From: Capsicum annuum
Taxonomy: Eukaryota; Streptophyta; Magnoliopsida; Solanales; Solanaceae
Direction of reading: 5' to 3'
NCBI RefSeq assembly: GCF_002878395.1
Contig: NC_061118.1
Span: forward strand, 939,286-1,003,285
Length of the DNA stretch: 64,000 bases
Both the position numbers and the translations under genes were made by a program. Shown in pieces: positions 47,901 through 57,600 of the stretch (positions are counted from its first letter, which is position 1; every line of letters starts with the position of its first letter). Below the pieces are notes generated by a model that saw only the letters and a program-made list of their open reading frames with translations, had not been told where the DNA came from and searched no databases.

Positions 47901-50900
47901 ACAATAGGATTCAATAGCCTAATTTCAGAGCTGCACATAATCAAATTTAACTTTATCATAAAAGAACTTATTAATATATTTATTAGTTGCTTAGAAATAG
48001 TTCAGTAGATAATTGCACAAACTTCTTTCTGCATTATAGTTTATAGAAGAAGCTAGACGTCTTAGTGTCTTGGGTCGTTATATGACAACATCAGAGAGTT
48101 TTGATGGAAAGTTAAATATATTTTTATCATCATACACAGGAAGCTGAACGGGATTCAAAAAAGAAGTGGATTCCTGTAGTTGAGATGAATTACAGGGGAG
48201 GTATATACAGAGGTCGCATTGAAGGAGGACTTCCAGAAGGAAAGGTACTTTGATGTAGCTATACAGAATCAAAAGACATGTTTTTGGGTTATTTTTGTTT
48301 TTCCAAAAATAAATCTTTTACTCAGTCCCAAACAGAAGAAACTGTTAACTACTTGTGAATGCAAAACAGTTTTTTTTTTCTTTTGCCAAGTATTATGAAA
48401 TATCTTTTTGAATCTTTTTAACTTAGAACGTGCGACTTCTAGTACTTGTAATTTACTTCATCAGCATGTTAAAAAAGAATTTAAAAAAAATCATTATCTT
48501 AATTCAAGGTTTAATCCCTTCTCAAAAAAGATTTTACGCTGTAAATTAGATGCATTGACCCTCGTGTGCCAAAACCTTGCCACTCAACTTTGGAATGATG
48601 AGTACTTTTTTTTATCATGTGTGTGTTTGTCCGGATGAAGTGAATTTTGAATTCTATAGGGCTGCCTGTCTCTTGAAGATGGAAGCAAATACGATGGTAT
48701 GTGGCGCTACGGGAAGAAGTCAGGGTTGGGTACATTGTACTTCAATAATGGTGATACTTATCGGGGTTCATGGAGAGATGATCTTATGCATGGAAAGGTA
48801 ATAATAATCCTCAAAGTGTTTTTCAGAGTTTGATAGTTCTTTATTAATTTACTATACAAAAACTATTGTGTGCGTACTTCTGCTGCACAATCAGCTTCTC
48901 ACTCTACACTTCCTGATGTTTCGGAAAGTTATAACATTTCAATACTTCACGGATGCAAGTGTGACATCTTTTTGAAATATACCAACCAACACGCAAAGCG
49001 GCTTCCTTGGTACTCACGTTCACTATAGAAGAAAAAGTTGGTTTTGGTGAAAAATCGTTTGTGCATTTAGAAGAACAAGTTGGTTTTGGTGAATGCTTTA
49101 CCTACTAGATCCTATGCTATCTTTTAAGGACTATGTTTGGGATTCTCCACTTTAGCCGTACTGGTTGTATATGGGATTACTCCCATTTACGTCAATAAAT
49201 ATTTACTTCGTCGAAAAACAAACCAGCCTCTATCCAAATTATTCCCATTTCTTGCTTTTCAAGCATCAATTGAGTTGAATTGATAACATTTGTTTTCAAG
49301 AATTCCGAAGTACTTTGGAGAAATACTTTGAATTTGTGGTATCGTTCGTGTAACTTCTGTATCTGTATATAAGTTTCAAGTGACCAATTCATTCATGTTT
49401 GGTCCACCATGTGCATGTAGGAATTATTCTTCATCTTCTCTTCTGGCTGATACATCTGTCCAAACTGTTCCAATATGCCAACAGCTCACTAGTTGATCCT
49501 GGCATCATCCATTTAATTCCTATAAATCAAGGAAGATCGCCGCAGCTGATCAGTGATGACATCTTCATCTATCATTCCATTCTCTTGAAATAACGAGCCT
49601 AGATATCTAAATTGTTTGCATCTTGGCACCGCAATTCTATCTAGTCTCTGTCACCTCAACTTCGCTCTTCTCATGCTTACTAAACTTGTAGTGCATGTTT
49701 TCAGTCTTACATTTCTTGTCCTAAAATGTTTACTTTCAAAGATGATTCTCTATAGTTCAATTTGACAACCTGGTTGATTTCGTCAACCAACACAATATGG
49801 TCAGCAAATAGTATGCATCATGAAACCTCATGTTGTATTGTGTGTGTTAGCTCATTTATAAATAGGGCAAACAAGGGTTCAAGCCGATTCCTAGTGTAGA
49901 TCAGTTTTATGGAAACTCCTTTGTATCCTCCTACTAATGTTCTCATGCTAGTGAGGACTCCTTTGCATTTTGGACTATGATGGTTTATTTACTAATTTCA
50001 AATCAAAATTTGTAGATGCCGTCGGTATCACTTGACAAGCAGATTTTGCAGTCCTTCCTTTCCTGGGAAAAAGTTTGGATTGTCCTAACTGTCATTATCT
50101 ATAAACGAATAACAGTCTTTAACTATATATAGGGATGGTTTTACTTCCATACTGGGGATCGATGGTTTGTGAACTTTTGGAAGGGAAAGGCTAATGGAGA
50201 AGGCCGTTTCTATTCAAAACTTGGTGATGTTTTCTTTGGCCACTTTAAAGATGGATGGCGCCATGGTCATTTTCTTTGTATCAACATTGATGGGACGAGG
50301 TATGATTGTTTAGTTCTACACTTTTCTAATACAGGTATCACATTTACACCTTAAAACACAAATGTTGAACTGGATTTAAAGTTGGCTTAACGCTGAAATC
50401 ATGTTCGTTTCATACTTGAAATAGGTGACATTGCCAAAAATGATGAATTGGCAAAGCAATGTGTGCGACTTACAATCTTAAATCATATATCTTTTGAAGT
50501 TCCTAGGCTTGCATAGTTGCATATGACTTAAATCTCTGCTGTACATCTGTCCCCGTTAAAAACATAGTTCTTCCAATTATAAACCTAGGATACAAGGCGA
50601 AGAGGTCCATACTAATGCCAGAGGATTGCAGAAATTTGTCTCATCCTTCACTCCTTGAACTCCTGTCTGTGACAAATGCACTACGTTATGTTTTTTTCTT
50701 TTGTTGGGGGTCTGGAGTTTGATGCACATTTCATGTTCTCTGATATCTGCATATTAATTTCATTTAAAATTGGTAATAGTGCAATGCTTAGACACTCAAT
50801 ATTGATGTGCAATGGCTGCGGGTTTTGGAGAAGCTAATGAAGGGGCGGACACGTACTACTCTCCTATAGATACATATATGACATATGTTTCATGAATATA

Positions 50901-51240
50901 TAATGCCGTTCTAGCGGCCTGTTAGGTTACTTTCATTACATGCTTGGCACCAGAAGAAACAAGTTCATTGTACATCTGTATGGGGTTTAAATTTGTCCTT
51001 ACCGGTAGTGCTAGCTGAATTTTGATGATGTTTCTATTTGCCGTCTACTTCTTGTGAGTTGTGACTAAGAAACTGTGGACTGATTTGACTAATTTTTCTC
51101 GATCTTCATGATTTCTGCGCTCTTCTATGCATGCTTACACTAGTACCTTAATCCTCATGTTCCGTAGGAGTATCGAGGTATGGGATGAAGGCCTTCTTCA
51201 AATCCGAGAGAATTTGGATTCCGACACAGAAACCGGGTAG
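26279..51240 (+). CDS. Chloroplast division protein ARC3 (FtsZ-like plus MORN repeats)
   Basis: Sixteen exons join in frame to 780 residues: 26279-26634, 38059-38117, 38569-38633, 40134-40268, 41539-41587, 42520-42632, 42796-42867, 43525-43635, 43957-44135, 45974-46231, 46330-46394, 46562-46959, 48140-48244, 48660-48797, 50133-50299 and 51168-51240. All introns are GT-AG. An N-terminal Ser/Arg-rich leader fits a chloroplast transit peptide. Residues about 105-420 form the FtsZ-like domain ([64 protein letters not shown]). The FtsZ tubulin-signature glycine loop is not conserved, as known for ARC3. Residues about 634-757 hold five MORN-type repeats. In Arabidopsis ARC3 is a stromal inhibitor of FtsZ assembly that restricts the Z ring to mid-plastid, working with FtsZ1/2, MCD1 and PARC6. 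Length is close to the Arabidopsis protein (about 740 aa). No frameshift or missing exon was seen. Confidence 0.95.
28185..30946 (+). pseudogene. RTE endonuclease/reverse transcriptase, broken
   Basis: The endonuclease part reads [24 protein letters not shown] and [14 protein letters not shown] frame change near 29045 leads to the [37 protein letters not shown] (copy 2 has AYDKVP), [18 protein letters not shown] and the catalytic [12 protein letters not shown]. The C-terminal domain has RMLRWMCG and [11 protein letters not shown]. In-frame TAG stops at 29654, 29870 and 30470 break it. One is CAG to TAG relative to copy 2, in line with C-to-T decay. It cannot make a full protein. Confidence 0.92.
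28185..31250 (+). mobile_element. RTE-clade LINE, copy 1, 5'-truncated
   Basis: A 3.07 kb non-LTR retroelement inside the ARC3 exon-1 array. It begins within the endonuclease domain, runs through reverse transcriptase and a C-terminal domain, and ends with the 3' domain (GAGCCGGGGGTCTATCAGAA, ATGTGGGAATACACTGGG) and TTG repeats. The 3' flank TGAGTCATAATT is the same target as copy 2. The 5' flank lies in exon-like DNA and lacks that target, so about 55 bp of the repeat unit is missing at the 5' side. Confidence 0.93.
31293..32049 (-). mobile_element. Solo LTR (757 bp)
   Basis: It begins TGATAACGGAATC and ends CTTGTATCA, so TGATA...TATCA are the inverted LTR ends. It is flanked by ATTAT (31288-31292) and GTTAT (32050-32054), a 5-bp duplication with one mismatch. 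It sits in the intron part of an ARC3 exon-1 unit. On the minus strand there is a TATATAAAG promoter box (31848-31857), which suggests minus orientation. No internal gag/pol is present. Confidence 0.8.
33066..34812 (+). mobile_element. RTE-clade LINE, copy 2, 5'-truncated, with 12-bp target duplication
   Basis: Perfect TGAGTCATAATT flanks (33054-33065 and 34813-34824) define a 1.75 kb insertion in the ARC3 exon-1 array. It starts in the region N-terminal to RT (AVRRMRRGR), reads RT motifs ([42 protein letters not shown]) and the C-terminal domain ([19 protein letters not shown]), and ends in the (TTG)n tail. It is broken by TAG stops (including 33232 and 33980) and by a frame change near 33607. 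Confidence 0.93.
36213..36310 (+). mobile_element. tRNA-derived SINE in ARC3 intron 1
   Basis: GGTCTGGCCTAGTGGTTCAG (A box) and GGTCTTAGGTTCAATTTC (B-box-like) are spaced as in a tRNA gene. A T-rich distal part with TTGACCCAACAAG follows. The distal part may extend to about 36360. Confidence 0.6.
36500..37700 (+). mobile_element. L1-type LINE 3' fragment, broken
   Basis: Reading frames show the C-terminal RT and zf-RVT region of plant L1 elements: [36 protein letters not shown] (Cys/His zinc-binding knot) and [14 protein letters not shown]. Frames change several times and a TAA interrupts the first. A short A run at about 37688-37702 may be the poly(A) tail. It lies in ARC3 intron 1, on the same strand as the gene. 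Confidence 0.8.
38059..44135 (+). CDS. ARC3 exons 2-9, FtsZ-like domain
   Basis: Exons 38059-38117, 38569-38633, 40134-40268, 41539-41587, 42520-42632, 42796-42867, 43525-43635 and 43957-44135 all have GT-AG borders and matched phases. Readable landmarks are [111 protein letters not shown] and [14 protein letters not shown]. Small exons (49-179 bp) are separated by introns of 163-1500 bp, many carrying retroelement fragments. Confidence 0.93.
38934..38990. repeat. (TA)/(TG) microsatellite in ARC3 intron 3
   Basis: ATATATATGTGTGTGTGTGT followed by further TA-rich units. Confidence 0.85.
39050..39500 (-). mobile_element. Old RTE C-terminal fragment, minus strand
   Basis: The minus strand gives a decayed version of the RTE C-terminal domain: [24 protein letters not shown] and [19 protein letters not shown], with several stops. 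It aligns by eye with RMLRWMCG...RLRWFGHV...VRRCERLA of copy 1. It is in ARC3 intron 3. Confidence 0.65.
39701..40033 (-). mobile_element. RTE/TS-type 3' end with 13-bp target duplication
   Basis: It is flanked by CTCTAAAGAAGCA at 39688-39700 and 40034-40046, with no mismatch. The left side is the inverted TTG tail (CAACAACAACATACCCAGTG) and the 3' domain, TATTCCCACATAGTGGGGTCC to AGACCCCCGGCTT. About 190 bp of further sequence lies to the right. There is no coding content, so it is a very short 5'-truncated RTE or a SINE sharing that tail. Confidence 0.85.
41955..42415 (+). mobile_element. RTE-clade LINE, copy 3, heavily 5'-truncated
   Basis: It carries only the last part of the C-terminal domain ([40 protein letters not shown]) and the 3' domain with TTG tail. 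It is very similar to the end of copy 1; the few differences are mostly C/T, so it is fairly recent. It is in ARC3 intron 5, sense orientation. Confidence 0.9.
43773..43870 (-). mobile_element. RTE/TS-type 3' domain, minus strand
   Basis: ACAACAACATATCCAGTGCA, CCCATTAATGGGGTTTGCGG and AGGGTAGAGTATACACAAAC are the inverse of the (TTG)n-ended domain. A (TC)n tract follows. It is in ARC3 intron 8. Confidence 0.6.
44366..45261 (-). mobile_element. RTE LINE 3' part, minus strand, long target duplication
   Basis: AACTTATCAAAGGGACAA flanks it at 44348-44365 and 45262-45279 with no mismatch; the last bases may overlap the CAA tail. The minus strand reads the RTE C-terminal domain ([49 protein letters not shown]), then an untranslated stretch and the TTG-terminated 3' domain. 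It is in ARC3 intron 9, antisense. Confidence 0.92.
45467..45590 (-). mobile_element. tRNA-derived SINE, minus strand
   Basis: On the minus strand: GGGGAATCTTAGTAGCTCAA (A box region), CACCTTGTTGATGAGAGTTC, then GTTCGATTCCCC (B box), and a pyrimidine-rich end. The tRNA-like head is nearly intact but lacks a full cloverleaf 3' half, so it is not called as a tRNA gene. It is in ARC3 intron 9. Confidence 0.65.
45974..46959 (+). CDS. ARC3 exons 10-12, linker region
   Basis: Exons 45974-46231, 46330-46394 and 46562-46959. They encode the middle region between the FtsZ-like and MORN parts: rich in Ser, Glu and Lys, with [19 protein letters not shown] near the start and RAASML at the end. The sequence has low complexity and is expected to be flexible. 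Confidence 0.9.
47280..47940 (-). mobile_element. L1-type LINE fragment, minus strand, in ARC3 intron 12
   Basis: The minus strand reads [38 protein letters not shown] then a TGA, and [19 protein letters not shown]. The zf-RVT region follows ([36 protein letters not shown]). This is typical of the C-terminal RT and zinc-knot part of plant L1 elements. It is truncated at both ends; the 154-codon ORF 47283-47747 is its longest open piece and not a host gene. Confidence 0.82.
48140..51240 (+). CDS. ARC3 exons 13-16, MORN repeats
   Basis: Exons 48140-48244, 48660-48797, 50133-50299 and 51168-51240. MORN-type units are visible as [70 protein letters not shown] and [16 protein letters not shown]. 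In Arabidopsis this region mediates PARC6 contact and modulates ARC3 action on FtsZ. The last exon ends [12 protein letters not shown] with TAG at 51238-51240. Confidence 0.93.
49440..49940 (-). mobile_element. Very decayed RTE reverse transcriptase fragment
   Basis: The minus strand shows [38 protein letters not shown] (the FADD motif as FADH) and a region resembling the FKYLGS...GEIDEDV stretch of RTE copy 1, all with many stops. It is the oldest RTE copy here, in ARC3 intron 14. Confidence 0.6.
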
Positions 51241-51480
51241 ACTATCTAGTGTATCTGTAAAATTATGCTATCCTTTCGACATTCCTGGTGTCCCCGAGAA
51301 ACAAATCCAGAAGAATAGCAACCGAGGGCCGGTGCCTCTAAGAATGAGTTTTCTTCAACCAGATTCAATGATCATAGCATCTATGTGTTAGCAGGAGCAG
51401 CAGCTCAACATGGGAGGCTCCAAAAATTTCTAACCCTGAATTTAATGATTTTGTTCACTTAAAACAATAAAGATTGTAAA
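51241..51480 (+). terminator. ARC3 3' UTR with poly(A) signal
   Basis: After the stop, non-coding sequence contains AATAAA at 51466-51471, followed by AAAGGTTC and T/A-rich DNA. The 3' end is estimated. About 130 bp of AT-rich DNA separates it from the satellite. Confidence 0.55.
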
Positions 51481-51613
51481 AAAGGTTCAAAAATCTTTAT
51501 ATATATAAAAAGTCCAAAAACACCTTTAGTTTTTACATAATCTTTTAATGTATTTTATTAATATATTTTTATTAAACATTTTAATAACCTTTTAATTTTA
51601 TTATTTAAACACC

Positions 51614-54600
51614 CAATGTGGTCCGTTTAATTTTTCGTGGCCATTTGGGTGGGCAAACGGGGGAAACGGCGCAAATGGGGCATTTTCAGGCCAAATTGGT
51701 GTGCTATAGCCTACGGTTTTGGGGGTGGGCTGGGGGTCCGGGTGTGTTGTGGGTCGAAGATCGACCGGGGCGTGCCAAGGAGGTTGGGGATAGTCGCAGC
51801 GTGGTTCGTTTATTTTTTTGTGGCTATTTGGATGGACAAACGGACTAAACGGCGCGAATGGGGCATTTTTGGGCCAAATTTGTTATAGCCCACGGTTTTG
51901 CGGGTGGGCTCGGGTTCGGGTATGTTGTGGGCCAAATAATTGACCGGGGTGTGCCAGGGAGGTTGGGGATCGTTCCAGTGGTTCGTTTATTTTTTTATGG
52001 CCATTTGGGTGGACAAACGGGTGAAACGGTGCGAACCGGGCATTTTCGGGCCAAATCGGTGTGCTGTAGCCCACGGTTTCGGGGGTGGGCTTGCGTTTCG
52101 GGCGTGCTGTGGGACGAAAATTGATTGGGGTTTGCCAGGGAGGTTGGGGACCGTCCCAGTGTGGTCCGTTTAATTTTTCGTGGCCATTTGGGTGGACAAA
52201 TGAGTAAAACGGTGTGAACGGGGCATTTTCAGGTCAAATCGGTGTGCTATAGAACACGATTTCGGAGGTGGGCCCGGGGTTCGAGCGTGTTGTTGGCCAA
52301 AAAATTGATCGGGGCGTGCCAGGGAGGTTGGGGATCGTCCCAGTGTGGTTCGTTTAATTTTTTGTGGCCATTTGGGTGGACAAATGGGAGAAAGGCGCGA
52401 ATGGGGCATTTTCGGGCCAAATCGGTGTGCCATAGCCCACTGTTTTGTGGGTGGGCTTGGGGTCCGAGCATGCTGTGGGCCGAAAATCGATCGGGGCGTG
52501 CCAGGGAGGTTGGGGATCGTCCCAGTATAGTTCGTTTAATTTTTCGTAGCCATTTGAATGGACAAACAGGCAAAACAGCACAAACAGGGTATTTTCGGGC
52601 CAAATTGGTGTGCTATAGCCCGCGGTTTTTGGGGTAGGTGCGGGGTCTGGCTGTGCTGTGGGCCAAAAATCAACTGGGGCGTGCCAGGGAGGTTGGGAAT
52701 CGTCCTAGTATGGTCCGTTTAATTTTTCGTGGCCATTTGGGTGGACAAACGAACGAAATGGCGCGAATGGAGCATTTTTGGGCCAAATTCGGGTGCTATA
52801 GCCCACGGTTTCGGGGGTGGATCCGGGGTCTGGGCGTGCTGTGGGACGAAAATCGTTCGGGGCGTTCCAGGGAGGTTGGGGATCGTCTCGGTGTGGTTTG
52901 TTTAATTTTTCGTGGCCATTTGGGTGGACAAACAGGCAAAACGACATGAACGGGGCATTTTTGGACCAAATTGGTGTGCTATAACCCACGATTTTGGGGG
53001 TGGGCCCAGGGTCCGGGCGTGCTGTGGGACAAAAATCGACTGGGGCATTCCAGGGAGGTTGGGGATCATCCCAGTATGGTCCGTTTAATTTTTCACGGCC
53101 ATTTGGGTGGACAAACGGGCGAAACGGCACGAACGAGGCATTTTCGGGCCAAATCGGTGTGCTATAGCCCACGGCTTCGAGGGTGGGCCAAACGTCCGGG
53201 CGTGCTGTGGGAAAAAAATTGATCGAGGCGTGCCAGGGAGGTTGGGGATCGTCCTAGTATGGTCCGTTTAATTTTTCGTGGCCATTTGGGTGAACAAACG
53301 GGCTAAACGACGCGAACGGGGCATTTTTGAGCCAAATTGGTGTGCTATAGCCAACGGTTTAGGGGGTGGGCTCGGGGTCCGAGCGTGCTGTGGGACAAAA
53401 ATCGATCGGGGCATGCCAAGGAGGTTGGAGATCGTCCCAGTATGGCCCGTTTATTTTTTTCATGGCCATTTGGGTGAACAAACAGGCGAAACGGCACAGA
53501 CTGGGCGTTTTCAAACCAAATCGGTGTGCTATAGCCCATGGTTTCGGGGGTGGGCCCGGGGTCCAGTCGCGCTGTGGGCCAAAAATCGACTAGAGCATGC
53601 CGGAGGTTGGGGATCGTCCCAGTGTGGTCCGTTTAATTTTTCGTGGTCATTTGGGTGGTCAAGCGAGTGAAACGGTGCGAACGAGGAATTTTCGGGCCAA
53701 ATCAGTGTGCTATAGCCCACGGTTTCGAGGGTGGGCCGGGGTCCGGGCGTGCTGTGGGCCAAAAATAGATCGGGGCGTTCCAGGGAGGTTGGTGTCGTCC
53801 CCGTGTGGTTCATTTGATTTTTTGTGGCCATTTGGGTGGACAAACGAGCGAAACGGCACGAACAGGGCATTTTCGAGCCAAATCGGAGTGCTATAGCGCA
53901 CATTTTTGGGGGTGGGCCCGAGGTCCGGCGTGCTGTGGGCCAAAATCTATCGGGGCATGCCAGGGAGGTTGGGGATCGTCCCAGTGTGGTCCGTTTAATT
54001 TTTCATGGCCAATTGGTTTGACAAACGGGAGAAACGACGCGAATGGAGCATTTTTGAATAAATCGTTGTGCTATAGCCCACGATTTTAGGGGTGGACCTG
54101 GGCGTGCTGTGGGCCAAAAATCGACCGGGGCGTGCCAGGGAGGTTGGGGATCATCCCAGTGTGGTCCGTTTAATTTTTCTTGGCCATGTGGGTGGACAAA
54201 CGGGCGAAATGGTGTGAACGGGGCATTTTCGGGCCAAATTGGTGTGCTAAAGCCCACAGTTTTGGGGGTGGTCCTGGGGTCCGAGCGTGATGTGGGCCGA
54301 AAGTCGACTCGGGCGTGCTAGATAGGTTGGGGGTCGTCCTAGTAGTGTTCGTTTAATTTTTCGTGGTCATTTGGGTAGACAAACGAGCGTAACGGCGCAA
54401 ACGGGGCCTTTTCGGGTCAAATCGGAGTGCTATTGCCCACAGTTTGGGGGTGGGCCTGAGGTCCGGGCGTGCTGTGGGCCAAAAATTGATCGGGGCTTGC
54501 CAGCGAGTTTGGGATCATCCCAGTATGGTGCGTTTAATTTTTTATCGACATTTGGGAGGATAAACGGGCAAAACGGCGCGAACGGGGCATTTATGGCCAA

Positions 54601-57600
54601 ATTGGTGTGCTATAGCCCACGGTTTTGGGGGTAGGCCCGAGGTTCGGGCGTGCTGTGGGCAGAAAATCGATCAGGGCGTCCCAAGGAGGTTGGGGATCGT
54701 CCCAATATGGCCTGTTTAATTATTCGTGGCCATTTGGATGGACAAACGGGCGCAACGGCGCGAACGAGGCAATTTTAGGCCAAATCGGTGTGCTATAACC
54801 CACAGTTTTGGGGTGGGCCCGGCGTTCGTGCGTGTTGTGGATCGAAAATCGACTGGGGCATGCCAGGGAGGTTAGGTGCGTTTAATTTTATGTGGCCATT
54901 TGGGTGGACAAACAGGCGAAACGGTGCGAACGGGGCATTTTCGGGCCAAATCGGTGTGTTGTATCCAACGGTTTTGGGGGTGGTGCTGGGGTTCGGGTAT
55001 GCTGTGGATCGAAAATCGATCGGGGCATGCCAGGGAGGTTGGCGATAGTCCTAGTATGGTCCGTTTAATTTTTCGTGGCCATTTGGGTGGAAAAATGGGA
55101 GAAATGGCGCGAACGGGGCGTTTCGGGCCAAATCGGTATGCTATAGCCCACAATTTTGGGGATGGACCCAGGGTTCGGGCGTCCTGTAGGCCAAAAATCG
55201 ACCGGGGCATGACAGGGAGGTAGGGGATCGTCACAGTATGGTCCGTTAAATTTTTCGTGGCCATTTGGGTGGACAAACGGGTGAAACGGCGTGAATGGGG
55301 CTTTTTTAGGCTAAATCGGTGTACTATAGCCCACGATTTCGGGGGTGGGCCCGGTGTCCGGGTGTGCTGTGAGCCGAAAATCGATCGAGGCGTGCCAAGG
55401 AGGTTGGGGATCATCCCAGTGTGGACTGTTTAAATTTTCGTGATCATTTGGGTGGACAAATGGTTGGAAAAATGTGAATGGGACGTTTTCGGGCCAAATC
55501 AGTGTGCTATAGCCCACGGTTTTGGGGGTGGGATCGGGGTCCAGGTGTGTTGTGGGGCGAAAATTGATCGGGGCATGCCAGGGAGATTAGGGATCATCTT
55601 AGTGTGGTCTGTTTAATTTTTCGTGGCTATTTGGTTGGACAAACGGGCGAAACGACACAAATGGAGCATTTTCGGGCCAAATCGGTTTGCGATATCCCAT
55701 GGTTTGGAGGGTGGGCTCGGGGTTCTGGGCGTGCTATTGGCCAAAAATCGACCGGGGCGTGCTAGGGAGGTTGGGGATCGTTCAGTGTGGTCCGTTTAAT
55801 TTTTCGTGGCTATTTGGGTGGACAAACGGGCAAAACGACGCGAACAGGGTATTTTTGGGCCAAATCAGTGTGCAATAGCCCACGTTTTCGGGGTTGAGCC
55901 CGGGGTTCGGGTGTGCTGTGGGCCAAAAATCTATCGGGGCATGTCAGGGAGGTTAGGGATCGTCCCAGTGTGATCTGTTTAATTTTTTGTGGCCATTTAG
56001 GTGGACAAACGGATGAAACGACGTGAACGAGGCATTTTCGAAATAAATCAATGTGCTATAGCTCACGATTTCGAGTGTGGACCCGACGTTCAAACATTTT
56101 GTCGACCGAAAATCGATTGAGGCTTGCCAGGGACGTTGGGGATCATCCCAGTGTGGTCCGTTTAATTTTTTGTGGCCATTTGGGTGAACAAACGGGCGAA
56201 ACGGGGCATTTTTTGGTCAAATCGGTGTGCTATAGCCCACGATTTTGGGGGTAGGCCCAGGGTCCGGGCGTGCTGTGGGCAAAAATCGACCGAGATCAGC
56301 CAGGAAGGTTGAGAATCGTCCCAGTGTGGCCCCTTTAATTTTTTGTGGCTATTTGGGTGGACAAACGGGCGAAACGGCGCGGACGGGGTATTTTAGGACC
56401 AAATTGGTGTGCTATAGCCTACATTTTTGGGGGTGGACCCGGGGTTCGGGCGTGCTGTGGTCCAAAAATAGACCGGGGCGTGTCAGGGAGGGTGGGGATC
56501 GTCCTAGTGTGGTCTGTTTATTTTTTTGTGGCCATTTAGGTTGACAAACAGACGAAACCGCGCGAATGGGGAATTTTATGGCTAAATCGGTGTGCTATAG
56601 CCCACGATTTTGGTGGTGTGCCTGGGGTCCGAACGTGCTGTGTGTCGAAAATCGATCGGCGCATGCGAGGGAGGTTAGGGATCATCCCAGTGTGGTCCGT
56701 TTAGTTTTTTGTGGCCATTTGTGTGGACAAACAGGCGAAATGGCACAAACGGGGCATTTTTGGGCTAAATTAGTGTGCTATAGCCCATGGTTTCCGGTTT
56801 GGGCCCGGGGTCTGGGCATGCTGTGAGCTGAAAATTGACTGGGGCGTGCCAGGGAGGTTAGGGAGCGTCCCATGTGGTCCGTTTAATTTTTTGTGGCCAT
56901 TTGGGTGGACAAACAGGCAAAACAGCGTGAACGGGGCATTTTTGGGCCAAATCGGTGTGCTATAGCCTATGGTTTTGGGGTGGGCCCAGGGTTCGGGCGT
57001 GCTGTGAGTCAAAAATTGACCGGGGCATGCCAGGGAGGTTGGGGATCGTCTTATTATGGTCCATTTAATTTTACGTGGTCATTTGGGTGAACAAACAGGC
57101 GAAACAGCGCTAATGGGGCATTTTTAGGGAAAATCGGTGTGCTATAGCCTACGATTTCGGGGGTGGGCCTGGGTTTCGGGCGTGCTGTGGGTTGAAAATC
57201 AACCGGGGCTTGTCAGGGAGGTTGTGGATCATCCCAGTGTGGTTTGTTTAATTTTTTGTGGCTATTTAGGTGGACAAACGGGTTAAACGGTGCGAGCGGC
57301 GCATTTTTGGGCCAAATCGATGTGCTATAGCCCACAGTTTCAGGGGTAGGGTTGGCGTCCGAGCGTGCTGTCAGCCAATAATCGACTGAGGCGTGCCAGA
57401 GAGGTTGGGGATCATCCCAGTGTGGTCCATTTGATTTTTTGTGGCCATTTGGGCGGATAAAAGGGCAAAACAGGATATTTTTGGGCCAAATCGGTGTGAT
57501 ATAGTCCACAGTTTCGGGGGTTGGCCCAGGGTCCGGGCGTGCTGTGGGCAAAAAATTGATCGAGAGCTGCCAGTGAGGTTAGGGATCATCCTAGTGTGGT

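Noticed and set aside
48040..48145. Open stretch [15 protein letters not shown] after an AG in ARC3 intron 12
   Set aside because: It looks protein-like, but it runs into TGA before rejoining the ARC3 frame and has no suitable donor. Skipping it gives exact continuity ([13 protein letters not shown]). A retained or relic exon is possible but unsupported.
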